A stretch of DNA of 64,000 nt from Vigna angularis. Lineage: Eukaryota > Streptophyta > Magnoliopsida > Fabales > Fabaceae. A program made the translations under genes and the position numbers. Shown here in pieces: positions 22,939-35,001 of the stretch. The notes beneath the pieces are model-generated. The model was not told the DNA's origin. It saw only the letters and a list, made by a program, of their open reading frames with translations, and made no database searches. Within the stretch, counting starts at the first letter, position 1, and each line of letters opens with the position of its first letter. Where the stretch lies: the NCBI RefSeq assembly GCF_016808095.1, contig NC_068970.1, positions 18,334,501 to 18,398,500 of the forward strand, given 5' to 3'.

Positions 22939-24829
22939 TGTAACATCCCAATATCTCAAGCCAGATAATTCATAATTTATATATTGTAACATTACATTTA
23001 CGGTAATATCCCGTAATCTCACACTTATAAATTCATAATTAATATATGTCTACACATGTTTTAAACTCAGATTTCAACTATAATCTCATAAATATAATTC
23101 GAATTCTTCTAACTTATTCTTCTGTCTCTCCCTTCATTGGCATTGGATCAGACGACATTCCTTCATCTGCTCCCGTATAACGAATTATACGATCATCGCA
23201 CATACCCAAACACAAAACAAACACAAACAAGTAGGGTGAGCTAACATGCAACAAATCATTTAAAACATGTATAATTACCTTGATATAAACATCATATAAT
23301 AATTATGTTCGACACCCTCATACCACAATCCCTATTAGACATTCGTCTCACAATACCCAATAGACACCACAATACCCAATAGACACTCATCCGGATGATA
23401 CGTTGATGAGCGGTCACGGGAGGTTATGCACTTGGAATGACTTCTACTTCTTCTTACAAATACACTTCCAAAATACTTCATACCATTCACAAGGTTAGTC
23501 CCCTCACTATGTCCAAAACCGGCACATAGACCAGGACCTCCTGCTCCTCTCACCACATAATTCATCCATCTCTACTTGAGACTAGATGATTATTAGAGTA
23601 TCAGGATAACCTCCAACTACGGGACCCTCAACATCAACATATACACAAATACTATAATATTACTGAATATCTCCACGAGACTCATGCCATACTCATATTC
23701 CTCAACTCATATTATACCATTACGAAATCTACCCCTAATCCTCATACACATACCCTGACATTACAGAATCTCTCCGCGAGACTCATACCATACTCACATT
23801 CCTCGACTCATATTATACCCTTACGACATTTCCCCGTAATACTCATACATGTGTAGATGCATAAATTCAAATCAAATAAACTTCAATCATTTCAGAAATC
23901 ATACAAACTGAATATATTCCAACAAGATATATTACATGATAATTTAACAGTACATAATCTGTACACAAGATTTAAGTTAAAAACCTGTCGAGTAGACTTC
24001 CAGGAAAGAGAGGTGCGTCACAATGGACAACTTAAGTACCAAGTCTTTCCTTAGCCAAAGTGTTCCTCAACTAGTTTTTAACAAATTTCTTATTAACAGA
24101 TTCAAAACAACAGCATATAATATTTATACCGAATATCAATATAGATAAACATACAGTAAGCATTAACAATATTCATACATAATTTCAAGACATGAATAGT
24201 AATAAAACAGTACTAAATCATAATATAAAAGCTTAGAAAAGTTAGCTCCCCTACCTCTATTCCAGACTTAATCTCCTGCTCCGAATTTGTTTCCCCCGAA
24301 ACCCTTCAGAACCTCTACTCTTCTTGCAACTAAAAATTTCTCCCTAACTCTTTCTTCTCTATTTCTCAAGCTCTCACTTGATTCCTCTTTTCTTGGTGCA
24401 AAATACCCTTCCCTCCTATGGCTATTTATAGTAAAAAAAATTTACTATTCATTAATATTTTAATATTATTTATTATTTTAATATTATTTAAAAATAATAT
24501 TTCAATCATTTTCTCACCAAATCTGATCCTAATTTCTACCTACTACTTACTTCCATGCTAAGGAATCCAAATGCTGAAAATTTATTTTTACTATTTACTA
24601 TTCACTTTTACTATTCACTTTTTACTATTCACTTTTTACTATTCACTATTCAATTTTTACTATTCGATTTTTTTAAAAATTTACTAAATAAGTTATCAAA
24701 AATTTTAACTTCTCCTTATAAAATTACTATAATTTTATATCCAAAATTTATATTTTTCTATCCATTAAAATTATTATTACTAATAAAATGCTAAAATTTA
24801 CTATTATAAATTTTTTCATGGGTTTTACA
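22939..24829 (+). mobile_element. solo LTR, family 1 (probably Ty3/gypsy)
   Basis: Begins TGTAACATCCCAATATC and ends ATGGGTTTTACA (TG...CA), 1891 bp, flanked by exact 5-bp duplications CAGTG (22934-22938 and 24830-24834). Nearly the same sequence recurs at 37548-39689 with its own duplication, so both are independent insertions reduced to single LTRs. A TATA-like ggctatttatag lies near 24420. Short open frames inside are not genes. Confidence 0.93.
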
Positions 24830-24872
24830 CAGTGTTATTTTTTCTAGCAAAGCAATATAATAACTAATATAT

Positions 24873-25172
24873 TCCTGTTCACTTAAATGAATTTGAGAAA
24901 GAGTGATTGAATGAATTTGAGAGGATTTGAAGGTAAATTTTTGGTTATTTATTTAAGTGAATTTTGGAGGTAAGTGAGAGCGGATTTGAAAGTAAAGTTT
25001 GTAAGAATTAGTGAAAAATTTGATTGATGTGACACATTAAAAAAATTTACTTCCAAATTTACTCTCACTTACTTCCAAAATCCACTCAAATAAACAACAA
25101 ATTTCAAATCCTCTCAAATTCATTCAAAATTCATTCAATCACTCTCCCCCAATCCATTCAAGTGAAGAAGGA
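24873..25172. mobile_element. foldback MITE of about 300 bp
   Basis: The left arm (from tcctgttcacttaaatg, through gaatttgagaggatttgaa, to gtgagagcggatttgaaagt) is mirrored by the right arm (tttactctcacttacttcc, caaatcctctcaaattcatt, ending caagtgaagaagga). The inverted arms are about 120 bp with a short unpaired centre. No coding content. The target duplication is not clear. Confidence 0.8.
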
Positions 25173-26207
25173 CATAATTTTGAAAAATAGGATACACTGA
25201 GTGGAGTCAAAATTTTAAGCCATTTATATATATTTATTTAAAATCTCTAAATATATCACCTTTTGTATCACACACCACCCAAAGCAAGTACTTCAACCCT
25301 AAATTTCAACAAAAAATAAATAAGACTTATATTATTTAATCTAGTTAATTTTTTATCATAATAATTTAAAAGTTTAAATCACCAAAGTTAAATTGTTGAC
25401 TAGATCAATTTAAGTAATCTAATTTCAAATTGCTTAAAAATTTAATTACTCATGAGACCAGTCTAATTTTTACGGAGGTAAAGTTTTGTCACACTTATAT
25501 ATTTATTAAGAGCTTTTCTGGGTCTTGCAAATTCTCTGTAATAAATAAATTATTTTATTTTAATAAATTAATTAATTCAAAGTGAAAATAAATATGCAAT
25601 TATCAGAAAAATATATATTTTCTTAAACTTAAAAATAATAAATAAATAAATAAAAACAAAATCATCTGCTTAAATTTCATAAATACAATTAAGGAATAAT
25701 AATTTATTTGACATTTTACTCCTTTTATTTTATATGTTTATGTCATTACCATTTCGCAGCTTTTGGCTCATGGATTAATTACGGTGAACTGCTATTAGAA
25801 AGTTATGAAATTTAACTCACATTTTTAATATATCAATGACCAATGAGTCAAATAAATTTTTATGTAAGTTGGGTTACCATTTTTAAATTGGTAGACTGAA
25901 TGATCTAACTCTGTTATTTATCGTCAATATATTTGAATTGAATTTAGAATGGAAATATTCGATTTAATTGTTATTATTAGAAATTAATTATATTTTATAA
26001 TTGTATAGAAATTAACTATATGTCATAAGAACGTGTATAAGTTAATATTAGAGGAGAAAGATGCATAATTAATTATTTATAAACTTAAATACACAATAGA
26101 TTATGCAATGAACATCTTTGTTCTTGATAAAATTATCTTAAACGTTTTATTAAATATAAACTAAAAAAATATCATAAATATTTTAGAATAAATAAATATA
26201 GTGCATT

Positions 26208-26208
<1 letters not shown>
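25173..26208. other. AT-rich intergenic DNA, no gene seen
   Basis: No coding block, RNA gene or repeat boundary recognised. Confidence 0.45.

Positions 26209-26244
<36 letters not shown>
26209..26244. repeat. (TA)n microsatellite, left flank of foldback element
   Basis: An almost pure TA run with two G interruptions, adjoining the foldback element that starts at 26257. Confidence 0.9.
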
Positions 26245-26256
26245 GTCTATGTGTGT

Positions 26257-26894
26257 GTTTGTTAACTTGTAGTTTAGTACATTTTAGAATTGTGTACCGG
26301 TAATATATCATGAATTCTAAGTTATAAGGTTAAGGGTATTTTAAAAATTTTCATTCTCAAAACTACAAAAAAAAACTTGCAAACCCTTACTCACCTGCCT
26401 CATTCCTCTCAACCCTTTCTCTTTCATCCCCTCTCACTCCAACATTTTCATTACATTCTTCTGACTTAATTTTTAATTGGCTAAACTTGGTTTGATTTTG
26501 ATCTTGGTTTATTGATGATCGTGTGCCTTCAGAGGGGAGTTTGTAACACAACAAAATTCTAAAATTTAAAATTGGATAAGTGAGGAAGGTAGATTAGGGT
26601 TAGGCAAGTGTTTCTAATTTTTTTCAATTGGGACTAGGATAGGGATGAGAGAGAAAATGTTGGAGTGAAAGGAGAGAAAATGTTGGAGTGAGGGAGATGA
26701 AAGAGAAAGAGTTGAGAGGAAAGAGGGAGGTGAGCAAGGGTTTAGTTTTTTTTAGTTTTGAGAATGAAAATTATTAAAACACTTATCTTATAACTTAGAA
26801 TCCATGATATATTAGAGTATTTTTGTCAACTAAAATCTGATACACATTGCTAAAATATAACAACTGAAAAACAAACTTATGCAAGTTAGCAAAC
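26257..26894. mobile_element. Micron-like foldback MITE between (TA)n tracts
   Basis: The ends gtttgttaacttg (26257) and caagttagcaaac (ending 26894) are inverted repeats with one mismatch. Inner arms also pair: ctaagttataagg with ttataacttag, ttttcattctcaaaact with agttttgagaatgaaaa, and cactccaacattttc with gaaaatgttggagtg. The arms are about 190 bp in a 638-bp element. (TA)n lies on both sides. The rice Micron family is known to sit inside TA microsatellites; the match here is structural only. Confidence 0.78.

Positions 26895-26897
<3 letters not shown>

Positions 26898-26949
<52 letters not shown>
26898..26949. repeat. (TA)n microsatellite, right flank of foldback element
   Basis: A pure alternating AT run of about 52 bp. 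Confidence 0.95.
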
Positions 26950-26951
<2 letters not shown>

Positions 26952-28329
26952 ATTTAAATTGATCGCAAAACTTTTAATCACTCAATTGAAATAAAGTTAA
27001 GTTTATTTAAATATTAATTTGATATTAGTAATTTTATTTTCTTTTTTGTAAAATAAATATTAACAAAATAAACTAAAACTCTATTCAAAATTTTAATTAT
27101 TCTTTAAACCTATGTATTTTATTGAGTGTTTGTCACAGAAAAATTGAATATTATTTTTAGCTTTATAAATTGATTGCATTATAATTAATTATTTTAAAAA
27201 TTTAATTTATATCCCTTTTTATTAGAATTAAACAAGGGTACTTTTGTGATGTATTAAAATATCCATTGTTTTTCTTTCACATCAATTAAGTTTCATACAA
27301 TTTTTTATTGATTTGAAGTCAATTTTCTTATATCCAAACAGTCTCATCTAAAACCCTCCTTTTTCTCCTTATCCAATCAAAAAAGAAAAAAACATTAACC
27401 CTTAGCTTCCTGTAAAAATTCTAGGACTTCAATTATTAAATTGAACCTAAATCGTCCTGTACTGAAAAAAACAACAACAAAGTTATACACGTGAATAAGC
27501 AATATTTGGTGAATGTGCTTGAAATGTTAATTTAGAATTTATCCATCTCCACATAATTAGCCGTAGATTGCTTAGCATGGCTACAATCGTTCATGCATTC
27601 TTCTCTTGCATCAGAACAATCTACTTTAGCTGGGTCAGAGGACAACTGAAAAAGCAACTCAATTTAGATTTGACACAAAATACTTATAACATGTGTCTAA
27701 CTGTTAGACAGTCTTAATAAAACCATAGTGTACATTACTAATATATATCAGCTTGCACGCGTTTGGAGAATATATCTTTTCCATTTACACGGAGATGAGG
27801 GATTCATAGGAATATTCTTTATACGGACTCCAGTAATTAAGAGACGTTATTGAACAAAGCCTTAATTACTTGTCTCCTCCTAAGATTTGTCATTATTGAT
27901 ACCTTATTCATGATTTCTCTCCAAGCAAAAATTTATGTTGAGGGAGTTACCCTTACACTCCATAACATTTTGTACAAATCAGAGTTTTCTCCAAAACATT
28001 GCATTTTTCCATATCCAGATTTGACAGTATATATGTACCTTCCTCATCTTTTCATGTCCATTCATCCTCACCCTCCTTCTTTACAATTGTTTGTTGTATT
28101 AGGTGCGAAAATTCATCTACTTTAGGCAACTCTCACTTAAACTATTTTCTTTTTCATGTTATTTTCCATTTCCATTCATCATTCTCCCATTTCCCAAGCT
28201 CCTTTATGGCTCTATTCTTAATTAGGAATTCCTATATAGTCTCGAAAACCTAAGGCTCAAGGGATTTTGTCCCAAGTATTTTCCAAAAATTTTATCCTAG
28301 ACCCACCTCTATATTTTGGTCAATCCATC
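26950..28329. other. AT-rich intergenic DNA, possibly including the 3' part of a LINE relic
   Basis: No clear coding signal up to about 27850. From there to 28329 minus-strand text may be the degraded C-terminus of the LINE relic next to it, but no block was firmly identified. Confidence 0.35.
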
Positions 28330-29125
28330 TTTCTTTTTCCCTCTCCCCGCGTATCTCTCTTAAGTATTTCCATAATGTTGACCTATTTTTATGTTTACTC
28401 TTTTTAATAAGGTCTTTCTATGATCCTTATTTTGATTCCAGAATTTATTTCCAAAGACCATTTTCTTCCTTACCTAGTCTCCATTTCCATTTGGTTAATA
28501 AAGCTTTATTGAACAACTCCATGTCATTTGTTCCATTCCTCCTTTCATTTTTCATTCACTTAAATCCTCCCATTTGAACACTCCTTTTTCAGCTTAATAA
28601 AAGGAGAAATAGTAAAGTGTAGGGCTCTGATTACAAATTTTATAAGACACATTCGTCTTACAAATGATAAGGTCCTACCCTTCCATGTGGGCAACTTCTT
28701 TGGATTTTGTTGATCATTGATTGCCAAAAGACTTATTTTGTTGGATTACCCCACTATCATTCCTAAGTACTTAAATGGAACTTCCATTAATACTATAATT
28801 CAGAATATTAGAGAACACTTGTGTTATTTTCTTGTTTACTTCTAAGACTCCAATTTTACTTTTGTGGAAGTTAACCCTGAGTCCTAAAACCATCTCAAAG
28901 CATCTAAGCATGCTTTTTATTGCCAAAATATTCTGATTATTCATTTCACACAGAATCATTTGCAAATTGTAGTAAATTAACCATAATTTTATTGTTTCCT
29001 ACTTTTATCACTGTATAAGTTTGTAATCTAGTTGTCTGATTTACCATTCCAAATAAACCTTGTGTCACTATTAAGAACAGGAATGGTGCTATAGGGTCAC
29101 CTTGTCTCAACTTTCTTGTTAAATT
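28330..29125 (-). mobile_element. LINE (non-LTR) reverse transcriptase relic
   Basis: Minus-strand reading gives plant LINE RT blocks in order: KLRQGDPIAPFLFLIVTQGL (about 29045-29115), the catalytic box QFANDS (about 28970-28985), NILAIKSMLRCFEMVLGLRV and NFHKSK (28860-28935), KYLGMIVG after it (about 28750-28775), and degraded blocks including INQMEMET near 28480-28500. The usual FADD box reads FAND here, and stops and shifts occur, so the copy is inactive. No poly-A tail or target duplication was identified. Confidence 0.85.
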
Positions 29126-30141
29126 ATTAAGAACAGGAATTGCAGTTAAGCAAAGATAAGAAGAAAAGAGACTATGTGATCATAAAACTAGACGATTTAA
29201 TGCATAAATATTAGAGCAATTGAATTTCCGGAACAAAAATGTAAAGTATGTCTGTGTCTGAGTATGTATGATGAAAAAGTGAAGTTAGTGCTGAATTCAA
29301 GTAAAGAGGGTCTAACTTTCACTATGGTGTCAAAGTTGCAGTGGAAAGTTTTAATATTATTAAATTCAAAATTCTTTAGCGGGGACAGATTGAGGGAGGA
29401 ATAAAAGTCCATTATATTGACCTGCAAGCTGAAGGTTGGATCTCACAAAATCTAGTCAACTACCTTGTCATAGTTTGGTGACCAAGTACAACAAAGGAAA
29501 CTACCCATTTGATTTTGATAGGTTTGGCGCTTTGTTTAGTCTTCATGCTGATTTTATTTTACTGCATGCACCACACCACACCAGAACTCATAACCCTTAC
29601 CTAATGGCATGAAAATTTTCGTTACTGCTATGTGATGGTACTGGTGGCACCTACGACACCAATATCAACCATCCATAGCAAATTACCCATATGTTTGAAT
29701 CCGCATGATGCCTCGCCAGAACAATTATTTATCGGTTGCTTTTACGTTAATTATATCAGAATTTTCACACTGTCAAATACATAATGAAATTCACACACCT
29801 TGACTTCTTACTCGGTAAAAAAGAACGATCCTTCGAATAAGAAAAGACCGTAGTCTTGATCGAGAGCTTTAACATTCAATAAACTTTCCTTCTATCCATC
29901 CAAGAACTATATGTTCATGTTACAACAAGCTTTGAAATTGTCATACAATGTGCGAAATTCGAATTTCCTTTCTAATATACTTTTGTTCTAAAAAATCAAC
30001 CCATAAATACCTTATAGACAGAAGTTACACATTCCATATATATGTAGTTCATGTACAAAGATGGCCTATCATGTGAATCCAACCAACCGACCGTAGTAAA
30101 GCAATGAAAGAGCAGTGATAGTGATGGAGCGGAGCATGGAA
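29126..30141. other. intergenic DNA downstream of the peptide gene
   Basis: No gene or transposon recognised. Its right end serves as the 3' flank of the minus-strand peptide gene. Confidence 0.4.
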
Positions 30142-30387
30142 CTAGTGACCGGAACCTCTTCTGCTTGGTCCGGAGGACATGGTTTGGAATTGGTTCTCAG
30201 TCAAAACCCTGTCGGTGTGGGGCTTGTCAGTGATGACTAAGGTGATGAGAAATGGAAGCAGTTTGAGAGGGTGGTGAGGGGCGGTGTGCGTGTTGGGAGG
30301 TGGTGGAAGGGGTCTGGAGTGTACATGGGTAGGCCAAGTGGCAGCGAGAGCGGTGAGGAACAGTAGAAGTAAAACAGAGAGCCTCAT
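30142..30387 (-). CDS. PIP/PIPL-type secreted peptide hormone precursor
   Basis: An 81-codon single-exon frame with the hallmarks of a secreted signalling-peptide precursor. The N-terminal signal peptide MRLSVLLLLFLTALAATWP ends near HVHS at about residue 24. A proline/histidine-rich variable region follows. The C-terminus, SGPSRRGSGH immediately before the stop, matches the SGPSxxGxGH motif of the PAMP-induced secreted peptide (PIP/PIP-like) family. In Arabidopsis such precursors are cleaved and the C-terminal peptide is perceived by a leucine-rich-repeat receptor kinase to amplify immune or stress signalling. The start is the only ATG that places the signal peptide at the N-terminus. About 81 residues is normal for the family. 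The function is inferred from the motif alone. The upstream flank (higher coordinates) is GC-richer than most of the window, consistent with a resident gene. Confidence 0.82.
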   Translation of the reverse strand: MRLSVLLLLFLTALAATWPTHVHSRPLPPPPNTHTAPHHPLKLLPFLITLVITDKPHTDRVLTENQFQTMSSGPSRRGSGH

Positions 30388-31250
30388 GGGAGAAGGGTTG
30401 AGGCAGCTTCAAGGTTTGAACCTTGAAGTGCTTATTCGGGTGGAAATAAAAAGATTGGTGTGGTATGGCATCTGGAGAAGGGAAGGGAAGGGGGTTTACA
30501 TATTAAGAGGGAAGGAGGAAAGAAGGGAAAAATGAACGGTGAAGGGATTTTGGGTGTGGGACCTATGGGAGGGAGTTGTTGACTGAAAGTGTTTGATGGT
30601 AATAATAATCAGGCGCAGTGATCGCTATGCAGGAGTTGAGAGGGTCCAAAATTTGACTTTGGCATATGTGAGTGAGCTCCTGATGGGTTGGAAATAATGA
30701 GTCCAATCACTCCCAAGTTTCTGGTGCACGTATTTAGCGTGGAAAGACAGAGTAGCGAAGGCATAAGTGGGAGTGGAATCAACACCCTAAGGTGATTAGC
30801 AGCGGAGTCTTTGGACTTGGTTAACATCCTCACAAATTGCACTTAAAAGGAAAGGTGAGAAGATTCTCTGGGTGTAAACTTTCTGTCGCTAGGAAAACAA
30901 TTTATAAATTTGCGTTGTCCAGAGGCTTATTGGTTCCGGGGAATTGACCAGTGTCTTGTTTTTGTTTTCTGAGCTAGGTTAAAAGAAAATAATAATAATA
31001 ATAATGAAGAAAGTATTAAGGGGTGGGAATTGTAGCAGAATTGACCGGTGTAAGCGTGGACAGATCAGTGGAGGGAGATGGAGGGGTGTGGGAGGTGTGT
31101 GTGTGCCCTCATTTATTCTTTTCTTCACTTTTCGCAATTGATGGACGACAGAATGGTGCATCAAAGCTCAAGATAACCAGAATCCTCAATTCGTGGTTTC
31201 CAGTTTATTTTTAAAAAATTCAAAGGGCCGCAGTCTTCACGAATCTCGGT
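30388..31250. other. upstream flank of the peptide gene, GC-richer, no confident gene
   Basis: Probable promoter and 5' leader of the minus-strand peptide gene. Minus-strand frame 30609-30842 (77 codons) lacks any recognised motif. A short purine-rich patch and an (AAT)n run occur near 30990. Confidence 0.4.
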
Positions 31251-32375
31251 TTCTTTACCTACAAGGAAATCGAATGGAATATGTATTTTGCCATCAACAA
31301 TAACATACAATCCTTACAAACCCTTTCTTTTTTCTCTTTGTTCCATCACTCCCACAATTAACTAATAAATCAAATAAAAATCTTCCTCCCTTCTCTTCTA
31401 TCTCACTCCTCGCTTCCATTACATTTTTCTTAAACCTTTTTATTTCTATCAATATACAATCGATAACCTAACTTCATATTCCATTTCTTTAACAATTAAT
31501 ATAATCTTACCTTAACAAAGACACTTTCTTTATTAAATAATTCAGATTATCTGAGTATTCGCCATTAAAAACTGTCATTTTTACCCCTGAATGGTGATTT
31601 CTAAGGTGGGGGCAGTAATGAAAAAGGAGTTTGATAGTTCCTAGTGAAAGATATTTTTTTGAGCCATACATTCTTATTAACTTTTAGCTTGGCAAGGGTG
31701 ATATATAATAGTTCACTCGGGCATTACTAAATCAAAGAATGATCAGAAATTCGATAGAGATTTCACAACAATAAGGTAGTTTTATATGAATCGGTAACTC
31801 TGAATATGGACCAGCTAACATATGAAAGAACAGGGGAATCCTATCCCTATATACATAGTTGTATCATACAAAATCCAGCAATTGCTAGGCACCACTCAAA
31901 ATAGAAACATATCAAAGCTTCAAGAACAATATACTCGACAGACAGCCTCCAAATCTAAAGAAAAGACAGAGAAAAATAGGATGAATCGTTAAAACTCCGT
32001 AAGAGACTCACAACAAAACAAGAAAGATAGGTAGATATTCACTGAGTGTTTAAATTTAAATACAAATTTAAGGAGGAAAAAGAAAGAAAGAAAAAGAAAT
32101 GTAAGATACGAAATAAATCAATTTGTGAGTCAATACTTCATCATCATGAGACAACACATTTATGAATATAAAGAGAAGTCAAAACCTGCAATAGTAAAAT
32201 CTTACGTGAGTCATCTTGTAATAGTAAATGTATCAAAAACTTCAAAATTTTATGTGGGTTAGGGGGTTCTACTGTTATTGCATGTGGGATAGGGGTTCTT
32301 CTTTTTTTATATTAAAAAATTACTATTAATAATTTCTAACAATATTTACCTAATCTATCATTGATACTATTGTGA
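31251..32375. other. intergenic DNA, no gene seen
   Basis: AT-rich text with stops in all frames. No repeat boundaries recognised. Confidence 0.4.
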
Positions 32376-34090
32376 TATTGATTATTCAATTTTGTTTCCG
32401 TTTCCTATTTAATATTAAAAAAAAGAAATATGTATTATTGATGAACATAGCAAAAATTTATTAATAATTTGACTTTATTGATCGATTATCAATGATTAAA
32501 AATTCGTTAATAAAATAGTCGTTATTCACTAGTAATTATCAATCGTCACAAATTTATCAATAAGTATTCGTTGATGAATATATAGTAGTAATTATTGACA
32601 GATTTTGATTGTCAATGAAATTTGTAAGTAAAAATCTTAATTGACCTTTTTTATCTCTTTCTTTTTCCCTTTTTTTCTTTTTTTTTTCTTCCTCTTCTTC
32701 TCTTCCTCCTCGCGCCTTCACCGTCATTGTCATCCCCATCACTTTAACGGTCTCACCGCTGCTTCAATTGTTATTACCTCCGACTCATCCTTATCCTCCT
32801 CCTCCTCCTTCTCTTCCTTTTTTTTTTCTTGTTTTCCTCCCCTCCACCACCACCATCATCACCGCCTCATCGATGGTTATCATCCCTGGCTCATTCTCTT
32901 CCTTCTCCTCCTCCTTTTTCTCTTCTTTTTCCTTCTCTACATTCTCTAACTCTAATAGTCATCGTCATCGCATTTCTACGTCATTACATGTTAATACTGA
33001 GCATGGTTGTCATCATGTATTTGTTATCGTCACTGACTCTGCATCCTCCTCCTCTGCCTCTTCATTTTCTTATTTTTCTCTTCTTCTTTTCACTTATCTT
33101 ATGTTAATATTGATTATTCAATTTTTTTCCTTTTCTTATATAATATTACAAAAAACAATTGTGTATTATCAATGTACATAGCAAAAATTTATCAATAATT
33201 GAGTTTTATTGACAAATTATCGACAATTAAAAATTCGTTAGCAAAATAATTGTTAATAGATTGTACAGATGTCGCAATCCATTAGTAATTATCAACGGCC
33301 AAAAATCTATCACTAAGTATTCATGGACGAATATATGTTGGGAATCCAAGTGTGACTCTAAGTTCCACATTGGATAAAAATGAGAAAGTAGAGTCGTATA
33401 TAAAGGTGGAAGACCCATTAACTCATTGCCTTAAGGTTTTGGGTAAAGAATGTTGTCGATCCCTTATATAGTTGGCTCCAATGTTATTGGTGTTTGAGTA
33501 ATGCACAGGGAATCTCCTCCTCGATAGACCCAACAATATATACTAATAATTATTAACATATTCTGACCGTCAATAAAATTTGTCGGTAAAAATCTCAATT
33601 GTCCTTTTTTATCTCTTTCCATTTTCTCTTTCTTTTTTTTCTTCTTCTTCTTCTTCCTCTTCTCCTATTCCTCCTCTCGCCTCCACCATCGTTGTCATCC
33701 CCACCACTTTAACGGTCTCACCACTACTTCAATTGTTATCACCTCCGACTTATCTTTATCCTCCTCTTCCTCTTTCTCTTCCTCTTTTTTCTTTTTCTTG
33801 TTTTCCTCCTTGCCCCACCTCCACCACCATCATCATCATCACCTTATCAATGGTTGTGGCTCATTCTCTTCCTTCTCATTCTCCTCCTCCTCCTTTTTCT
33901 CTCATTTTCCTTCTCCACATTCTCTAGCTCTAATAGTCATCATCGTCATATCTCTACGTCATTACATGTCATTACTGAGCATGGTTATCATTGTGTATTT
34001 GCTATCGTCACCGACTTTGACCCCTCCTCCTCCACCTCTTCATTTTCTTATCCTTTCTTCTTTTCACTCATCTCCTGTTAATATATATAC
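32376..34090. repeat. tandem duplication of an AT-rich then pyrimidine-rich unit, possibly CACTA-derived
   Basis: Unit 1 (32376-33108) and unit 2 (33109-34090) share the same order: tattgattattcaattt, a gapped stretch of cgttaata / attatcaa / atcaataagtattc motifs, cctttttatctctttc, then long CT-rich text and ctttaacggtctcacc. Unit 2 is longer because a 200-bp TRIM LTR plus one 5-bp duplication sits inside. The first third of each unit has repeated 'ttatcaat / attgacagattt / gtcaatgaaattt' motifs resembling the subterminal repeats of plant CACTA elements. The long open frames here are low-complexity artefacts of the CT runs. Confidence 0.7.
33336..33535 (+). mobile_element. TRIM-type solo LTR (200 bp)
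   Basis: Begins TGTTGGGAATCCAAGTG and ends AGACCCAACA, with exact target duplications ATATA (33331-33335 and 33536-33540). Contains ttaaggttttgggtaaag and cgatcccttatat blocks that recur in reverse orientation at 37289-37478. Absent from the sister tandem unit, which confirms its boundaries. Confidence 0.9.
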
Positions 34091-34914
34091 AAAAATCATA
34101 TTAGTGTAGGTGAAATTTTTTTTATTTAATTTATTGTCAGTTTATTTAAAAAAAGAATATGTCAAAAATCAAAATTGTAATTTACTGAAAAATTTCACTA
34201 AGAATATTCTACTAATAAAAATATACAATAATATAAATTTGTATTTATTTACAATTCTTCAAATAACTTTTATCAACAAATTTATTATCGATGAAAATTT
34301 AAATATTGATAAATTTATTTCTCACAACAAATTCATTGTGTTCTATTATGATATGGCTTTTAGTAATATTAGATTATTAAAAGAATGTTTAAGACTATTT
34401 TTCTACAGTAAAATAATAATGACATTAACCGTCATATGGATCATATGCATACAATTTGTTGGGGATAAGGTGTGACCTAATATCTCATCGTATCAAACAA
34501 CATTCTATCGTGTAGCTTCTTACAATAAAAAAAGAAAATTATATAATTATATTGTAAGTTTTGTTTTGGTAAATAGTGTATAGAACCCACGATGAAAGCA
34601 CAAACAAATATATAACCATCGGACTACTTTTTCTTTAAGTTATTGTTGCTGAAAATTAAATTGTTTGAAAACCAATTAATTTCAAAAAACAATTCGCAAA
34701 ACTTATATTGGATAATGATCCATTTATAAAAGTTATATTGTAAACATATATGCTTTAGAATTTAATAATGAGTGACTTGAGTATATATATATTAAAAACA
34801 TTTAATATATCATATAGTATCGATTCTTATAAGTTTTTATAACAAAATCACTGAGTTGAAAAAAATGTGATAACTATAATAACTTCCCAAAAAGTTAATA
34901 TAAATAAATAAATT

Positions 34915-34918
<4 letters not shown>
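34091..34918. other. AT-rich intergenic DNA
   Basis: Degraded motifs such as tttatcaacaaatttatt and gataaatttatt may continue the CACTA-like text on the left. No gene recognised. Confidence 0.35.

Positions 34919-34999
<81 letters not shown>
34919..34999. repeat. (TA)n microsatellite
   Basis: A pure alternating TA run of about 80 bp. Confidence 0.97.

Positions 35000-35001
<2 letters not shown>

Noticed and set aside
32641..34109. Several overlapping open frames of 75-137 codons rich in Ser, Phe, Leu and Pro
   Set aside because: They come from CT-rich low-complexity sequence, exist in two or three frames at once, and recur in the tandem copy. No domain or codon bias supports a gene.
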